DNA from: Chondrilla cf. caribensis
Taxonomy: Eukaryota > Porifera > Demospongiae > Chondrillida > Chondrillidae
Reading direction: 5' to 3'
NCBI GenBank assembly: GCA_964020155.1
Contig: OZ026546.1
Location: forward strand, 5,267,400-5,331,399
Length of the DNA stretch: 64,000 nucleotides
Shown here: one piece after another, positions 25,901-39,400 of the stretch
How positions within the stretch are numbered: the stretch's first letter is position 1
How the letters are laid out: each line of letters begins with the position of its first letter
Translations under genes and position numbers: made by a program
The notes under the pieces: model-generated
Seen by the model: only the letters and a program-made list of their open reading frames with translations
What the model was told of the DNA's origin: nothing
Databases searched by the model: none

Positions 25901-26472
25901 CAGACCAAAATGAATGAGGCATGTATCCTGCTATGCAGTCATAGTGCCGTGGAGTCATGTGATAGTATTATTTACAATATTTTTTTAATTTTCATTGATT
26001 ACTTGCTAAGTGTGTTCTCATGGCTTCCAATATCTATGTGCACCTGCTAGTGTAGTTGAAAAGCAAAAGCATGCAAAGTCATGTAATACGGTTACTCTAC
26101 AGTGGATTCAACCAAGTGGACCTAATGGCATCACCACTTCTGAATCAGTAACTGTTATTTAAATTGTACTCCACCATCACCAGGTTGTGCTGAACAAATC
26201 ATGTCATTAGGTCCCATGGCTGAACATGAGTTAGGTCAACATTCCTTATCTGGTACAAATTACCTCTCTTTAAATTACCATGTTCCGATTTCTGCAGTAT
26301 AAGCTTGATGTGAGTTTTTCAAAGTTAATTTGAAACAATGATAGCAATCAAGGCAAAAGACTTAGGACTGAATTCATACATACTATTAAGTTATGGTATG
26401 TTTCCTTTAGTGAACTTTGCCATCCATGTTTGATTGATACATACACATACAGCACATACACGCACGCACGCA

Positions 26473-26525
<53 letters not shown>

Positions 26526-28611
26526 ACATACATGCATGATAGCAATGTATATAGTATAGCGTATTCCTTTATACATCTGTGTACAGGATTATATCACACG
26601 TGTATATATAAACATACACACACATGCACAAAAGCTAAACAAGTATACAAACCAGTTCTACAGATGACACAAGTTAGTAGCACACCACTAGGCCTAAGGG
26701 GCAGAAATAGCAGTGGGTCCTCAGTCATTTACTAGTACTAATGAAAGCAACATGTAATTGGAGCTAAAAATGCATGGGGCTGCTACTGCTTGTACATATA
26801 CTACCGTATATACTACCACCCACATCAAATGTTAATAATCTCAAAAATTATACTTTCTGTAGACCTAAAAGCACCTACTAATCTGAGTGCAGTTGTGGAG
26901 TCATGTGATAATATTACTCTACAGTGGGACCAACCAAGTGAACCTAATGACATCACCACTTCAGTTAGCTGTACTCCACCATCACCAGGTTGTGCTGAAT
27001 GTACAACCAGTCCATGTACTATCACTGGTCTCAACCCAAGTACTGAGTATGAGTTTACTGTGACTCTACACAGTGGAAGGTGCAGAGCTAGCATGAACTC
27101 AAAAGTAACTATAACAAGAGGTGAGATCCGGATTTTACTTGTCAATGACAATAATTTGGTGTATTTATTTCTTAGCAACTTGTGTCAATCATCTTTCTGT
27201 AGGTCCAGAACACATCTATATATTTCATTATTGTATGATGTCATGTCATTGTTGTGTTACCACCCAATGACATGCATGAATAGAAAAGTGACAGACAGTG
27301 ACCCTTCAATGGCCTCCATTGAAATGTATACTCAAATGTATACTCAAACATGATCATTACCAGTAGAGATTACCTTCAATCAGTAAGACATTATTACGTA
27401 GTAGACTATTTCCTAACATGCCTTTATTGTAATTAATTATAATCATTTAACTCTGAAAACCAGCTTACTACATGGACTACTGACATTAATTAAACAAACA
27501 TAACATCAAACAAACACTTTATCACCATTCTCCCCATTTGCAGATGACAGGCTTCCTTCATGTCCATCAAGTGTGGTGACTGTTGGCAAGGGTGACAACG
27601 ATGCTATTACTGTTACCTGGCAACAACCTCCTAACACTCCTCCAGTCACATCCACTACAGTCACCTACTGTCCTACATCATCACCAAACTGTGGGAATAG
27701 TATGAACTGTACCAGTCCATGTACTATTAGTGGACTAGATCTTGGTACAGAGTATCAGTTTACAGTTATTCCAAACAACAACTGTGGTAGTCCTTCTGGA
27801 TGTACTGAGAATAATGCTACTGCTCAAACAGCTTGTGAGTGTGGCTATTTGCTTTGTGAGCAAGTCAGACATCAAATTTGTATATAGGCAAAATATCTAG
27901 GAACTTTGTTAACAACTTAACAAACCACTACATTGCTATATCAAATTATCAAAATCATTGTTTTCCTCCATGTAGCATGATATTGAAGCCACTTATACAT
28001 GTATTCTTATGTACAGAATGAACTGCAGTCATAATACTATGCCATGTAGATATACAGGATGAATAGTATAGTTTCCTAGCACACATGAATACTGAATATA
28101 TAATAATAGTGAACAATCTTTATGATACTCACGTATGTTTAGAGATATTCTCATATATATAAGTATAACACTGTTATTATAATATGGTGTATACCTACGT
28201 AAAATGTCTCAAAAATGATATGCAGGGTGGCAAATTCAACACAATATTATACTATATAATGTTCTCTTTGATTTATAGGGTATGGTGTATAGTCCCTTAT
28301 ATGAATATTTTGTAATCATTACATCTATAATATGTGGTGAACATTATTCCCCCTATATAGGTAAAATATCATGTCCAACATGTACATGTCCACCAGCATC
28401 ACTTCTAGCTGGCATACCAACTGTTGTACTCTTGTTGGCTAACGTGGTCAGTGTAGTGGTTGCTGTCCTCATAACAAGACACTGCTACAAGAAGACATCT
28501 CAAAAGAGTTCTCCTTCAAAAGGTGAAGATGTCTATGAACAAGTGGAGGGACCAAAGACCTATGAAGACATTCTAATGTCTGACAGTCCAGCATATGGTC
28601 CAGTGAAGTAG
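22929..28611 (+). CDS. P1: Ig-FN3-FN3-FN3 transmembrane receptor with YxxPhi tail
   Basis: Predicted 477-aa type I membrane receptor. Exons, all phase 1: 22929-22998 signal (MTVSSASNIILSFILILVLN); 23127-23435 Ig-like domain with SDNGGNIQC; 25319-25573 and 26863-27120 FN3 domains (SVSCTPPSPGCAEC, then TEYEFTVTL); 27544-27834 a different FN3-like domain (VTVTYCPTSSP-type core, TEYQFTVIPNNNC); 28361-28611 stalk CPTCTCPP, TM helix and tail. The TM helix has no charged residue. The tail has VYEQV, TYEDI and AYGPV; YEDI-x7-YGPV approaches an ITAM but ends in Val. Ectodomain exons are near-identical to those of the minus-strand M genes while TM and tail are unrelated. A dead FN3 exon lies in the intron at 26.06-26.2 kb. 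Ligand unknown. Confidence 0.8.
26058..26200 (+). pseudogene. Dead FN3 exon in P1 intron
   Basis: Fragments of the FN3 exon (gttactctacagtgga, then ccaccatcaccaggttgtgc) survive with insertions and a TAA. Shows P1 or its ancestor once had an additional FN3 exon. Confidence 0.65.
26452..26524. repeat. (CA)n microsatellite in P1 intron
   Basis: Begins with CACG units, then pure CA. Confidence 0.9.
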
Positions 28612-29247
28612 GACAAGACCTCGTGTGTGTGGTGTGAATGATAGTATTATACCATAATTTTATACATAATTTACCATGCAGCTACTGTACTGGTATAATA
28701 GTGGTGATTTGAGTGACAATTTTGTAAATTTATTCAGTAATATCATGATTAATATTGTTGAAATTGATTCAATTTTGACTCGCAAGACAACAATTTGGAG
28801 GAAATACACTTGAGGCTAGCTATAATTATAAGTAGATATTGATGATGTTGAATTATTGAGAATGCTGGATGATTAAGATGTCAGGTTATGAAGAATCTGA
28901 TGTGCAATGATATAATTATTAATGTTCAACACTACAAAAGTACTAATTGAGTTCACACGCACGTAACAACACGTCACTGCTACTACAAAAGTGAATTAAA
29001 ATTAATAATTGATGCAAAAAGTGCATATTCCTTCGTTAACATTAGATACAGTATAAGATGTTTGACTGACTAACACATCATTGAAGAGAACTGTAAGAAA
29101 AGAATTATAATGACATAATGTCAATTACTTTCTATAATACAATGAATTGAATAATTGCTGCATCAGTAAGCTGAAGTATGTACATCAAACTACAGATACA
29201 CACAATTTTGTGTATAATTTTGTTATACACATATGTATACAAACATA

Positions 29248-29327
<80 letters not shown>

Positions 29328-30185
29328 CATACAGTGCATGAAACACTGGCAAGTAAATCGTACACAGTGACAAGTAGACTAAGTGTACACTATAGTGTAT
29401 ACACTGTCAGGTAATCTCATTAGAGAGTACTTGTATGGAATATCCCACCCACACCATAAAAAGAATACAATATTACAGACTGAAAGTGAAAATGCCCCTG
29501 ACTGTCAACACCAAACAAAATGATTGTAATAATAACAAACACAAAAACAGAAGTGGACGGTAGTTGAATACTCAAAAAGTAAACAATTGGGAAGACATAC
29601 AAGAGTCATACACACACACATGCACACTTGAGCATAGACACTCTACAGTGGGCACCCATGGATGCTACAAACATTAAGTACAACTACTGAAACCACTATA
29701 GGATATGGTGAACGACTCAAGGTAGGTATCGATCATGACTGACATAAATTACATGCATGTGTTGATGGTTAAAGACAGTGTATTACACATACATAATTTG
29801 ACACAGATATCACAACCTGTACTCTGGAATGGTCTTGACTACATAGAACATTAGAAAATTGTGAAACACTTACTAGCACAATTCATGAATTACAGTAATT
29901 AAGTACATTTATGTAAGTGAACACTACAGGCCAATATACAGTGATGAACAGCTAGAATATCACTCAATATTACATGTGTACATATTATTATAATACCAGT
30001 GCATATACGTAGATGGGACCAGGAGAAAGGTCACTGCAACATGTCAGTCATTACCAGGTATAGGACTATGTGCAGTGTACTTGGAATGATCTACACATTG
30101 ACTTCCACAGGCACATTAGCTAGTACATATACATACAAATGTTGTACATACGTACGCACATTAACTGGAAGACCTCCTAGCTTCA
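28612..30185. other. P1 3' flank between convergent P1 and M3
   Basis: No supported gene. It aligns with 1114-2686 and 50225-51396, and includes the CA array at 29250-29326 and the FHFQS exon-like segment near 29.5 kb (acceptor gttgacag, donor gtgtgggt). Confidence 0.5.
29250..29326. repeat. (CA)n microsatellite
   Basis: Pure CA tract in the P1 3' flank. Confidence 0.95.
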
Positions 30186-30800
30186 TCACAGAGCTGCATA
30201 TGTTACAACATCTACTGTTGAGTGTACCACGTTTCTTTCTCTCCCATGTCCTGAGAAGTCAAGAGCAACATACTGGATCTGTTAGAGAAGGGTAGAGTTT
30301 GTTGTGTCAGTTTCAGCTGATCATAAAACACTATTAATGTATAATATAGACCATGACGTGTTACACATGACAGGATTATACATCACCAAATCATATGTAC
30401 CAAACATTACACAGACATACCTATAAGGGGACTTATTGGAAACTGAAGACTACCATAATACTAGGTCCTTTGAGGGGTCCAGTCTGCTCAATAAGGTACT
30501 TAGTCCACATACGTATATACTTATATTATACCACTTACAGTACTGTAGTACATATCTCATGTACAAAATCTGCAAGCATAATACCGTAAATGTGTAACAT
30601 ATGCAAACACAAAAAATAATACAATGTGCTGTATACAGGGGACAAGTACAGTGTCATTATCAATATGTATATATATATATATATATATAATATATATATA
30701 TATGTTATAATATTATATATATTATGCAACACTTCGTAAACAAACCCCATCCTGATTTCTTTAATTTTTGATGCCCTACATTTTCATCAGTAATGACATT
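30186..30800 (-). CDS. Distal type II tail exons of M3
   Basis: Terminal exon 30278-30186 is open: IQYVALDFSGHG to VTYAAL then TGA, two ITIM-consensus tyrosines. The mini-exon at 30800-30746 (starting NVITDENVGHQ) is 55 nt instead of 54, so its use would shift the frame, and its donor is gtttgt. The terminal exon alone stays compatible with phase-0 splicing from M3 mini-exons. A (TA)n tract lies at about 30667-30713 between them. Confidence 0.5.
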
Positions 30801-31653
30801 CTGCATGTACAAAAGAATATAATAATATTATTATTATTATTAGGCTCCGTACAGCAGTCCGCTCTAATTGGCCGTAGAACAGATTTTCCTAATTTTATTT
30901 TGCAGTTGACATAATCCGCCATTATTCATGTACACGACGTCATATTCAAAATGGCGCGAGTTGCTCCAATAATAACTATTCTCACTTGTAATAGCTCTAG
31001 GGCAACAATAAACAGTTGTTGCTGAATGTGCAAAGCCCTGGAGGGCTATCAATCTCTCCTAAAAACCTAGAAAGACCTCTGAAGCATATATATGAATACA
31101 AGACATCAATTAAACTGCATTGCGTATATTGCGAAGGGTCCACTACGTCAGACTACATTGACACCAGATGGTATTATCTGTATTCATTGTTGCAATTGTA
31201 ACAGAATTTTAATCGCAATCTCATTAATCAAGTAATTAACCTCAGTGAGATCAAATATTTATTGCATTCCATTATGTTTATCTACCCATAGAAAATGTGC
31301 AATGTCAGTAATGATCATATAACATGCAGTGTATATCAATAATATTGAACACAAATGTACAAAATAATCATGAAATTGTAGTAGTAACAACACTTGATTT
31401 TGCCAAATTGACTAAAAGTTATGACTCCATAATTGAAAAATATACTAATGAATACACACACAGGGAGAAAGTGATGGGCTAAAAAAGAACCTTGATGCCG
31501 TATGCAATCTGCGAGAAAGACAACAAATAACCCAATTATTAAAATATTATGCAACATTAGCAGGTATTTTGCTATGCACACCTTTGTATAATATGATGTG
31601 TACATACATATTATACTGGACATATACGTATTCAAACGCACAATACCTGATAT

Positions 31654-31686
31654 CCACACACATGCACACATACACACACACACACA

Positions 31687-31736
<50 letters not shown>
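31654..31736. repeat. (CA)n microsatellite
   Basis: CA array with a few substitutions, syntenic with 3889-4303. Confidence 0.92.
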
Positions 31737-31738
<2 letters not shown>

Positions 31739-31885
31739 GCAAGACTCACATGGAAGTCTGAATAAATTATAGACAATGTGTACATACTACATAACCAGGA
31801 TTAGAAACATGCCCAAGACGAAGTACATAGAAGTGTACGGATAACAATTTTACCTAATTCTCAGTACATCAGCAATCCCGTATAC

Positions 31886-31955
31886 CTGTTTAGTAACCTC
31901 TTTTAATGGGTCGATAAGGTTGGGAAGTGGTACATGGTCATTAGAATGCACAGAG
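31886..31955 (-). CDS. Candidate distal tail exon (M3 copy)
   Basis: Open 70-nt exon, acceptor cttag, donor gtatac, phase 2 to 0. It encodes HVPLPNLIDPLKEVTKQ after a few residues. Best-preserved copy of this exon; no tyrosine. Confidence 0.42.
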
Positions 31956-32381
31956 CTAAGTATGAGTTCTATCTTGATATACCAAATATAAACTCTTACA
32001 AAATCATGATAGAGGACACATACATACCCACATACACACATGTTCACACCCACTCAAACTACATACAATAGAGTCTTAGATAGCCCGGACTTATTCTCAA
32101 CTACAATTTTGAAACTGGGACTCTGCTCCAGTGAGAAAGGGTCTGGGGAGACTGAATATTAAATATTCGTTGTCTACTCAACTGCAACCATGCCAATTAA
32201 TTACATCAATGAATAGTCCATATGCAAGCAAAATGCTGGCTGCTTTGTATGAATGTTGAAACTGTAATGTTCTTTCAGTTTTTTCACATTCGATCATGGG
32301 TGCTAAACCCTTTCTTGCCAGACAAAGTCACAATTTCATAATCAAAATGAGATTAGGTTTGGGCCACAGAAAAGTACACAC

Positions 32382-32433
32382 CAATATTACGTAGGTATCA
32401 GACTGAAAATGAGGAAACCCTCCATGGTCCATA
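32382..32433 (-). CDS. Candidate distal tail exon with YVIL motif
   Basis: A 52-nt segment after acceptor atttgcag and before donor gtgtgtac, phase 2 to 0, encoding MDHGGFPHFQSDTYVIL. It has the same size and phase as the AAYQNV exon of M1 and M3. The copy near 55.95 kb has a stop in this frame. The strong hydrophobic frame just upstream is intronic T-rich sequence. Confidence 0.35.
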
Positions 32434-33040
32434 CTGCAAATGATCATACAAAACAAACAAATAGCTACAAAAATAAACATGAAAATGACCTGAAGATGAT
32501 GACCAAAACAGTAAACAGTGGGGAAGACCTTCAAGAGTCACTCCACAGAGGTCACTCACACATTAGGTTCACCCACAACACACCTATACACTAGTATGGG
32601 TGCATCTATACAAACCAGGAAGACATAGAAAAACTCTCACCTATCACAATCAGGTGAATTACAGACTTGTGTGAGGTGGCACACTCAACCATGAACACAT
32701 GAATTGCCTCTCAAAATGTACACTTACTCATTGTTGAATGTAATCTTGTCATACATGGGACTGGAAGGGTAAGTACTGCAACATGACAGGGACTGTCTGG
32801 AGAGGCATAGGACTATATGCATCCTGATTAGCGACAGGATGAAAAAGACTGACTGGGATACATATCTTACTATGTATGTATCCCTGAGATCCCTCCTCCC
32901 CCCCCCCCGACATAACAATCGATTAATCAATTAAATACTGAAAGGTCGGGAAGTCAGTGATGGGAATAAAACCTTTACGATGGAAACACAGGGAATGGAT
33001 CCTTTGTTTGGGATACGTACCAAGGGCAAAGGCCAGGTGT

Positions 33041-33285
33041 CCCCATAGAGGTGTACCGAGGTGTCCCCAAGATGTGTACCGAGGTGTCCCCCATAGAGGT
33101 GTACCAAGGTGTCCCCAAGATGTGTACCGAGGTGTCCCCCATAGAGGTGTACCGAGGTGTCCCCAAGAGGTGTACCAAGGTGTCCCCAGGAGGTGTATCG
33201 AGGTGTCCCCCATAGAGGTGTACCAAGGTGTCCCCAATAGAGGTGTACTGAGATGTCCCCCATAGAGGTGTACTGAGGTGTTCTA
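33041..33285. repeat. GGTGTACC / GGTGTCCCC minisatellite
   Basis: About ten tandem units of roughly 25 bp (aggtgtaccgaggtgtccccaag/catag). Open frames here (HLGTPLWGT) are repeat artefacts. Located just past the M3 terminal exon. Confidence 0.88.
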
Positions 33286-33401
33286 TACAGAGGTGTACAA
33301 TGTGCACAGTATCTTTACCCGCACCACACACTGCATGTAACTGACACATTAGTTAGTACATATACAATGTCCACATACGTAAACGGGAGTGGAAGACCTC
33401 A

Positions 33402-36400
33402 TCACATCTCTGCATATGTCACAGGGTCCACTATTGCATGTATCCCATTCCTTCCAGTACTAGAGAAATCCAGATCAACATATTGGATCTGTTAGGAGAG
33501 AAGGATTCGATTGTACCATGTTATGGTTGTAAAAACATGTCACTAATCTAGAAATAAGTGATAAATGTTACAGGGGATAATAATCACTGAATAATGATGG
33601 AATTTCCACAGACACAACATCATACAGGGACTATTGGGAAACCAAAGACTACCATATGCACACCAGGCACATTCATTCAGGATTCTGGTCACTAGACCAC
33701 CTGTCCTTAATGGTATGTTAAGCATGTAGACAACAGAATATGTGTTTAGTCTACAATATAGCATACATTTGTATGTGTGCAAGGTAAGTAAGCACAAACA
33801 ACAACAATAAGTTTAATGAAGATACAAATACAGAACTACATTACTGAGAAAACCACTCAGAAAACCACACAGACACACCCCATCTGGATTTTCTTGCTGC
33901 TGGATAACATTCCCAGTACTGACAACCTGTATACACACAAAGGAGTATGTTACATGCATGATACTGTGTTTACCAATTGCATAGTACACATAAGCATGCG
34001 TGTAAGATATAAGTAAACACATAACAATGTTGTGTATTTGAAGGATTAAAACACTAAAATATTCAAAAAACTATATACATACAACACACCCCATCCTTTC
34101 TTCCTTGCTGCCTAACAGGTTCACTAGTAGCAACATTCTGTACATACATAATGAACATAGGAATGATACCCCTTCATGACATCCACATGCACATGTACAC
34201 TACATACCAATGTGTACCTACAAACCATGCAGCTATGCAGGGACACACCATTGATCACAGTGAGTGAGGTGTTGCAGCTCCCACACACAAACAAACCTCT
34301 TGCTTGCTTCTCCTTGGATTCTTCACCTCATCTCCATGGGTAACAGCCTCCTGTACATATCAACAAAAGTAGAGAAATCCAATATTATGTGTATTCTGTT
34401 ACAACACAACATAAATATGTACTTTACATATATGGTAAGGTGCCCTAATTCTGTAATTTGAACATTACAGTGAGTACAATGATAGGCATAGTCTACCTGA
34501 AACTCTACAAGTTAGCACTTTGGATGCTTCATAGTTTGAGGATCAGTTTGAAATCAAACTCGATCCGAAAACCATTTGAGAAAAGAAATTTCCAAAGTAT
34601 CCAGAATTAGGGCCCCTTACCATATACGTATGACATTGTACATACACACACATAATAATACATACTGGATACACACAGTACATGGATGAATGTACGTACA
34701 AGTTCCTTCAACATGAATAAGCCAACACAATGACACAACAACGCAATGCACCAGTGCTCTTCCTCATGGTACTATCTCCACATCAGGAGAGATACACACC
34801 TGTTTCGTGGCTACACCCAGATTCTGATACTGCACATCTTCCTTATGTTGAAGTGACCTCTTTTGCGTGGGATGCTATGAAATACGTATATGCAAACAAA
34901 TTTTGTCCACAATGTACGTAAATACATACATATGTGTGTGAGTAAACACAAACAACAACAGCAAACTGAAGGCTTCAGTGACAACCTGCTGTACACACAA
35001 GATGAACACATGTACGCATGTATGTCAATTTTTGACACAATATGTCAATGTACATATTGTCACAATGATCTCACCATTGTGACATGTATACATACATGTA
35101 TATGACAAATGCGTAACTACAAACCAAGCAACCATCTGGTCTTGAATCTAGACATTCTCCCTCTGTGTGTATATATGTGCATGGGACACATAATCTGGGA
35201 ATTCAATATTAGCAGCCATGTAGGGACAAACACGATTAACTGCCTACTGTGTGAGGTGCTGTACTCTCCCCCCCCAACACACACACAAACACACCTCTTG
35301 CTTGGTTCTCTTTGGCTCCTTAATCTCATCCCCATTAGTAACAACCTCCTGTACATACAAGTGAATACAGGAGATTTCTAATGATGCGTATGATCTAGGT
35401 GTTAGTTTACAAAATTATAAACATACGTACAAATATGCACATAATTCCCAAGCCATTAGGCAAGGTGAGTATTTGTGGTGCACAATCTCACAATGTGTTT
35501 GTATGTATGTATATACGTATATCCTTCCTAATCAATTATCGACGCCTCGATCAATTGCGCAATAGGAAAGATGGTGCTGGTTGCAAGCTCGCCGGGCTAA
35601 CTATTATGAAGCCTAGGTGACAGGGAGAGCTGTTGAGTGCCAACAGCACAAAGAAAGTGGGACAATGAGCCCCGATGATTTGTAGCAGTGGAGTGGATAG
35701 TCAACTGCTATGGAGTCTTTGCACACTCTGGAGCGTTAGCTCATAACATGTTCGTGCCCCAAACCAGACACCCTCACCGAACGGGAACAATTAACCTCAC
35801 TAAACCACTTGGTCCTTCCTCATGGTGGTACCTTGACACACGGTACAGTGACACACCTGTTTCTTGGCTACATCCAGATTCTGATACTGCACCTCCTCCT
35901 TATGTTGACTCCTCCTCTTTTGCTTGTGGTGCTATGATATACATGTAAACAAAGGGATATGTACGTACATGTTTGTCCACAATGTACATACAAGTGTGTG
36001 AGTAAACACAAACAACAACAGCAAACTATTCGTGAAGAAACATACACAGAAATACAGTTTCGTATAAAAATACACAAACTCACCCCATTCGGAGTTAATT
36101 GCTGTTGGACTATTTCATCAGTGATGACACCCTGTACACACATGTACAAGGCATATGTACATACACAATACTGTATACAAGTGAAATAAATAAGGTCCAC
36201 ATACATATGTATGTGTGTGAAATAAGTAAAACAGAATAACACACTGTATTGAAAGGATAAAAACACTAAAACATTCAAGAAACATATAAGTATAGGAAAA
36301 CACACCTCGTCCTTGCCTCCTTGCTTCTTGAAGGCTTCAGTGACAACCTGCTGTACACACAAGATGAACACATGTATGTATGCTACCTCATGACACAATG

Positions 36401-39400
36401 AGTCAAAGTACGTATTGTCACAATGATGTCACCATTGTGACTTGTACACGTACATGTACATTATGTACAAATGCGAACCAAGCAACCATCTAGTCTTGAA
36501 TCCAGATGGCTTCCCATTGTGTGCATATGCGTTCATGGGACACATACGTTAACAAGGAATGGGAAATTGTCCTGATTGAACATTAGCAGCCATGTAGGGA
36601 CACACACAATTGACTACCTACAGGATGAGGTGCTCCCCCCAAACACACACAAACACACCTCTTGGTTGGTTCTCTTCAGCTCCTTAATCTCATCCCCATT
36701 AGTAACGACCTCCTGTACATACAGTGAATATAGGAGATTTCTAATGATGTGTACAATCTAGTTGTTAGTTTACAAAATTACAAACATATGTACAAACATG
36801 CACATAATATACGTAATAGCTAAAGTACCTCTCAAGAGTGTGGTATGTTGTGTCAATCAGTTGCTATACTTACTATACAGTACAGGACACACCTTCTTCT
36901 TGGGTGCATTCTGATACGCAGCCTCCTCTCTAGGTTGACGTAGCCTGTCAGTAGAGAGAATTAGCTATCTGAAACAACTCAAACCTCACTACTTCAGACA
37001 CACACATGTGCAGTACTCACTCAGTGGAGTTCATCTCATAAGACTTGCCTGAAGAATTGAAGAAGTGAGACAATTTGTCCATTATAGCCACCGAAAGAGA
37101 GTATACATGTATACTACATACATGCATAAATTCAATGTCGGAAAAGAAAGTCGTGTGGCAACAAAGTTAACCACAATAGATGGGATCACTGTGGGTGGGT
37201 GCCACTCAAATAGCCAAGGACAACAATAGCTAACGGCTCCCCATGTTAAATAAGAACACCTGATACCTGATACACTGTATGTACATACATTGTATACATT
37301 TGATCGGAGTTATACTGCATGTAAATCTGACCTTTCCTCCATAAGAAGCAGCACCAGAATACTTCACAGTAGCCTGCAAGTAGGTATGGAGGAAATATGA
37401 GTGTGAAGTGTGTTCCCACACAATACTCACTGTTGTGCCATTCATTACAAAACAAGGAAACATACAAGCGCACAAAGCTCTCACTTTTATCTTTGAAAAA
37501 CACCAAATTGGCAATGAGAACACCCAGAGGGTAGAGCAGGGGTATGAGCAGTATCAGGAGTACTAGAGCAGCCAGGGACGCTTGAGGAGTACTTGAAGGA
37601 GTATCTATTACAGATCAGACCAAAAATGAGAAGAACCACATTGTGCGAATGAGATTGAACAAGTTTAATACAAGACAAGCAACTCGTCTGCTAGCAATAT
37701 TCTAATCATCAGCTATGAATACTACTAGGCACCAGGAGCCTTCAGGGAGTAATTAGTGACTGTGATGTTCCAGGATCAAGGGTAGGCATTTGTAGACACA
37801 CAGGTTACTAGGTCCAACAGCAATGAACCGTCAAACTGAACATACACATGCATGCGTACGTATGTAATAGCTAAAGTACATCTCAAGATGTACCATATAG
37901 CGGGAAAGTTTCATGGAATAAAAGTTTCGCGAATTTTGCAAAGAAACTGGTATTCGCCACATCCCATGACATAATTGTCTGACAACCATTTCACTCGCGA
38001 AATTGAACGATTTGCAAAAGTTTTGTCCCGCGAAACTTTCCATCCATACAATACTTCAGTTATTATGTGGTATGTTGTGTCAATCAGTTTGCAAATTTTG
38101 ACTTTTGGTTGAGCAATGATTAGTAGACGTGTGAATAGGAAATAACATTATTATCCATAATGCAACATGGAATGAAGTGTTCATACATCAGGGAAGTGTG
38201 CACACATTGCAAATGTGTGCACTGCTTTTCCTTTGAAGTTGCCCACGCAACATACCACATATGAAAATGAAGGACATCAATGAAACTGAAATTGAAATAT
38301 TTCTCAGAAAGTATGCAATGAAAGGAAATGAACAGTCTGTTAAGAAGGCTAATTTTCATATCATCTCACTCTGTCATGTTTACACTGTTGATCTGATACA
38401 CAGCAACTACATGCCTATTTCAGTATACACAATGTAAAGTACGTGTACGGTACACCAGTGTGCAATGTACACTTATCAGAAGTATTAGTACTAGGCCTAT
38501 CAGTAACACATGAATCTGTGAGAAAAAAGGAGAATGAATCAGTATAAAACTGACGAAGATCAGATGAGAACACATCAAGCAGGAGACATCATGGTACAAG
38601 TCAACAAAGTACTGTATACATTTGTACACTTCCTGAAATGAGAGCCATATCACAGGATATAGATGCATACAATAGTTTTCTCAATGGAGCATTATTCGTA
38701 GTCAACAATGTGAGACATGGAAAAATAGTCAAAATTTTGAAACTCCCGGTCAACATACAATGTACACACACACCACAACCTTGTACCAATACTGAATAGG
38801 CATTAACCAAACATGCACTTTTGACACTTGATCTCACCCTTTGTTCTAGCTGTAGTTGTACTCATGCTAGCTTCACACCCTCCACTGTTGAGAGTCACAG
38901 TAAACTCATACTCAGTACTTGGATTGAGACCAGTGATATTACATGGACTGGTTGTACATTCAGCACAACCTGGTGATGGTGGAGTACAGCTAACTGAAGT
39001 GGTGATGTTGTTAGGTACACTTGGTTGGGTCCACTGTAGGATAACAGCATTAAATGACTTTGCTATTGCCACTACATTAGCAGGTGCACGTAGTCCTGTG
39101 GATAGTGGAAGCCATGACAACGCACTTAGCAAGTAATTAATGCAAATTTGGAAATATACAGTACATGTTTATCACACAAACTTAGCAGACAACATATCTA
39201 TAAAGAATATAGGTGAGGTGAGTGAGTTAAAACCTAGTCTAGCCTAGCGTATTCACATCACATATGTTAATGTAGACAAATCAAGGTAAGGCCTGGATGA
39301 TGGACCAGCTAGAAGGATGGGGCCAGACTCATATACCTTCACCTATACAAATCCCTGTACATGTACAAAATATGATTTAGTCTGTTAATACATGTAGTTA

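Noticed and set aside
28282..28360. Upstream extension of the P1 last exon (MVYSPLYEYF...)
   Set aside because: From the acceptor at 28278 the incoming phase meets a TAG; only P2 keeps an open frame there, so the shorter exon starting at 28361 is preferred.
29420..29602. Hydrophobic frame VFVFVIITIILFGV as a transmembrane exon (also 1.9, 32.4 and 51.1 kb)
   Set aside because: The hydrophobic part is the T-rich tract before a splice acceptor (gacag or tgcag); only the short FHFQS segment after it could be exonic.
32923..33349. Open frames rich in HLGTPLWGT or YRGVPHRGVPRCP
   Set aside because: Products of the 25-bp minisatellite in both strands and several frames; no splice or start context.
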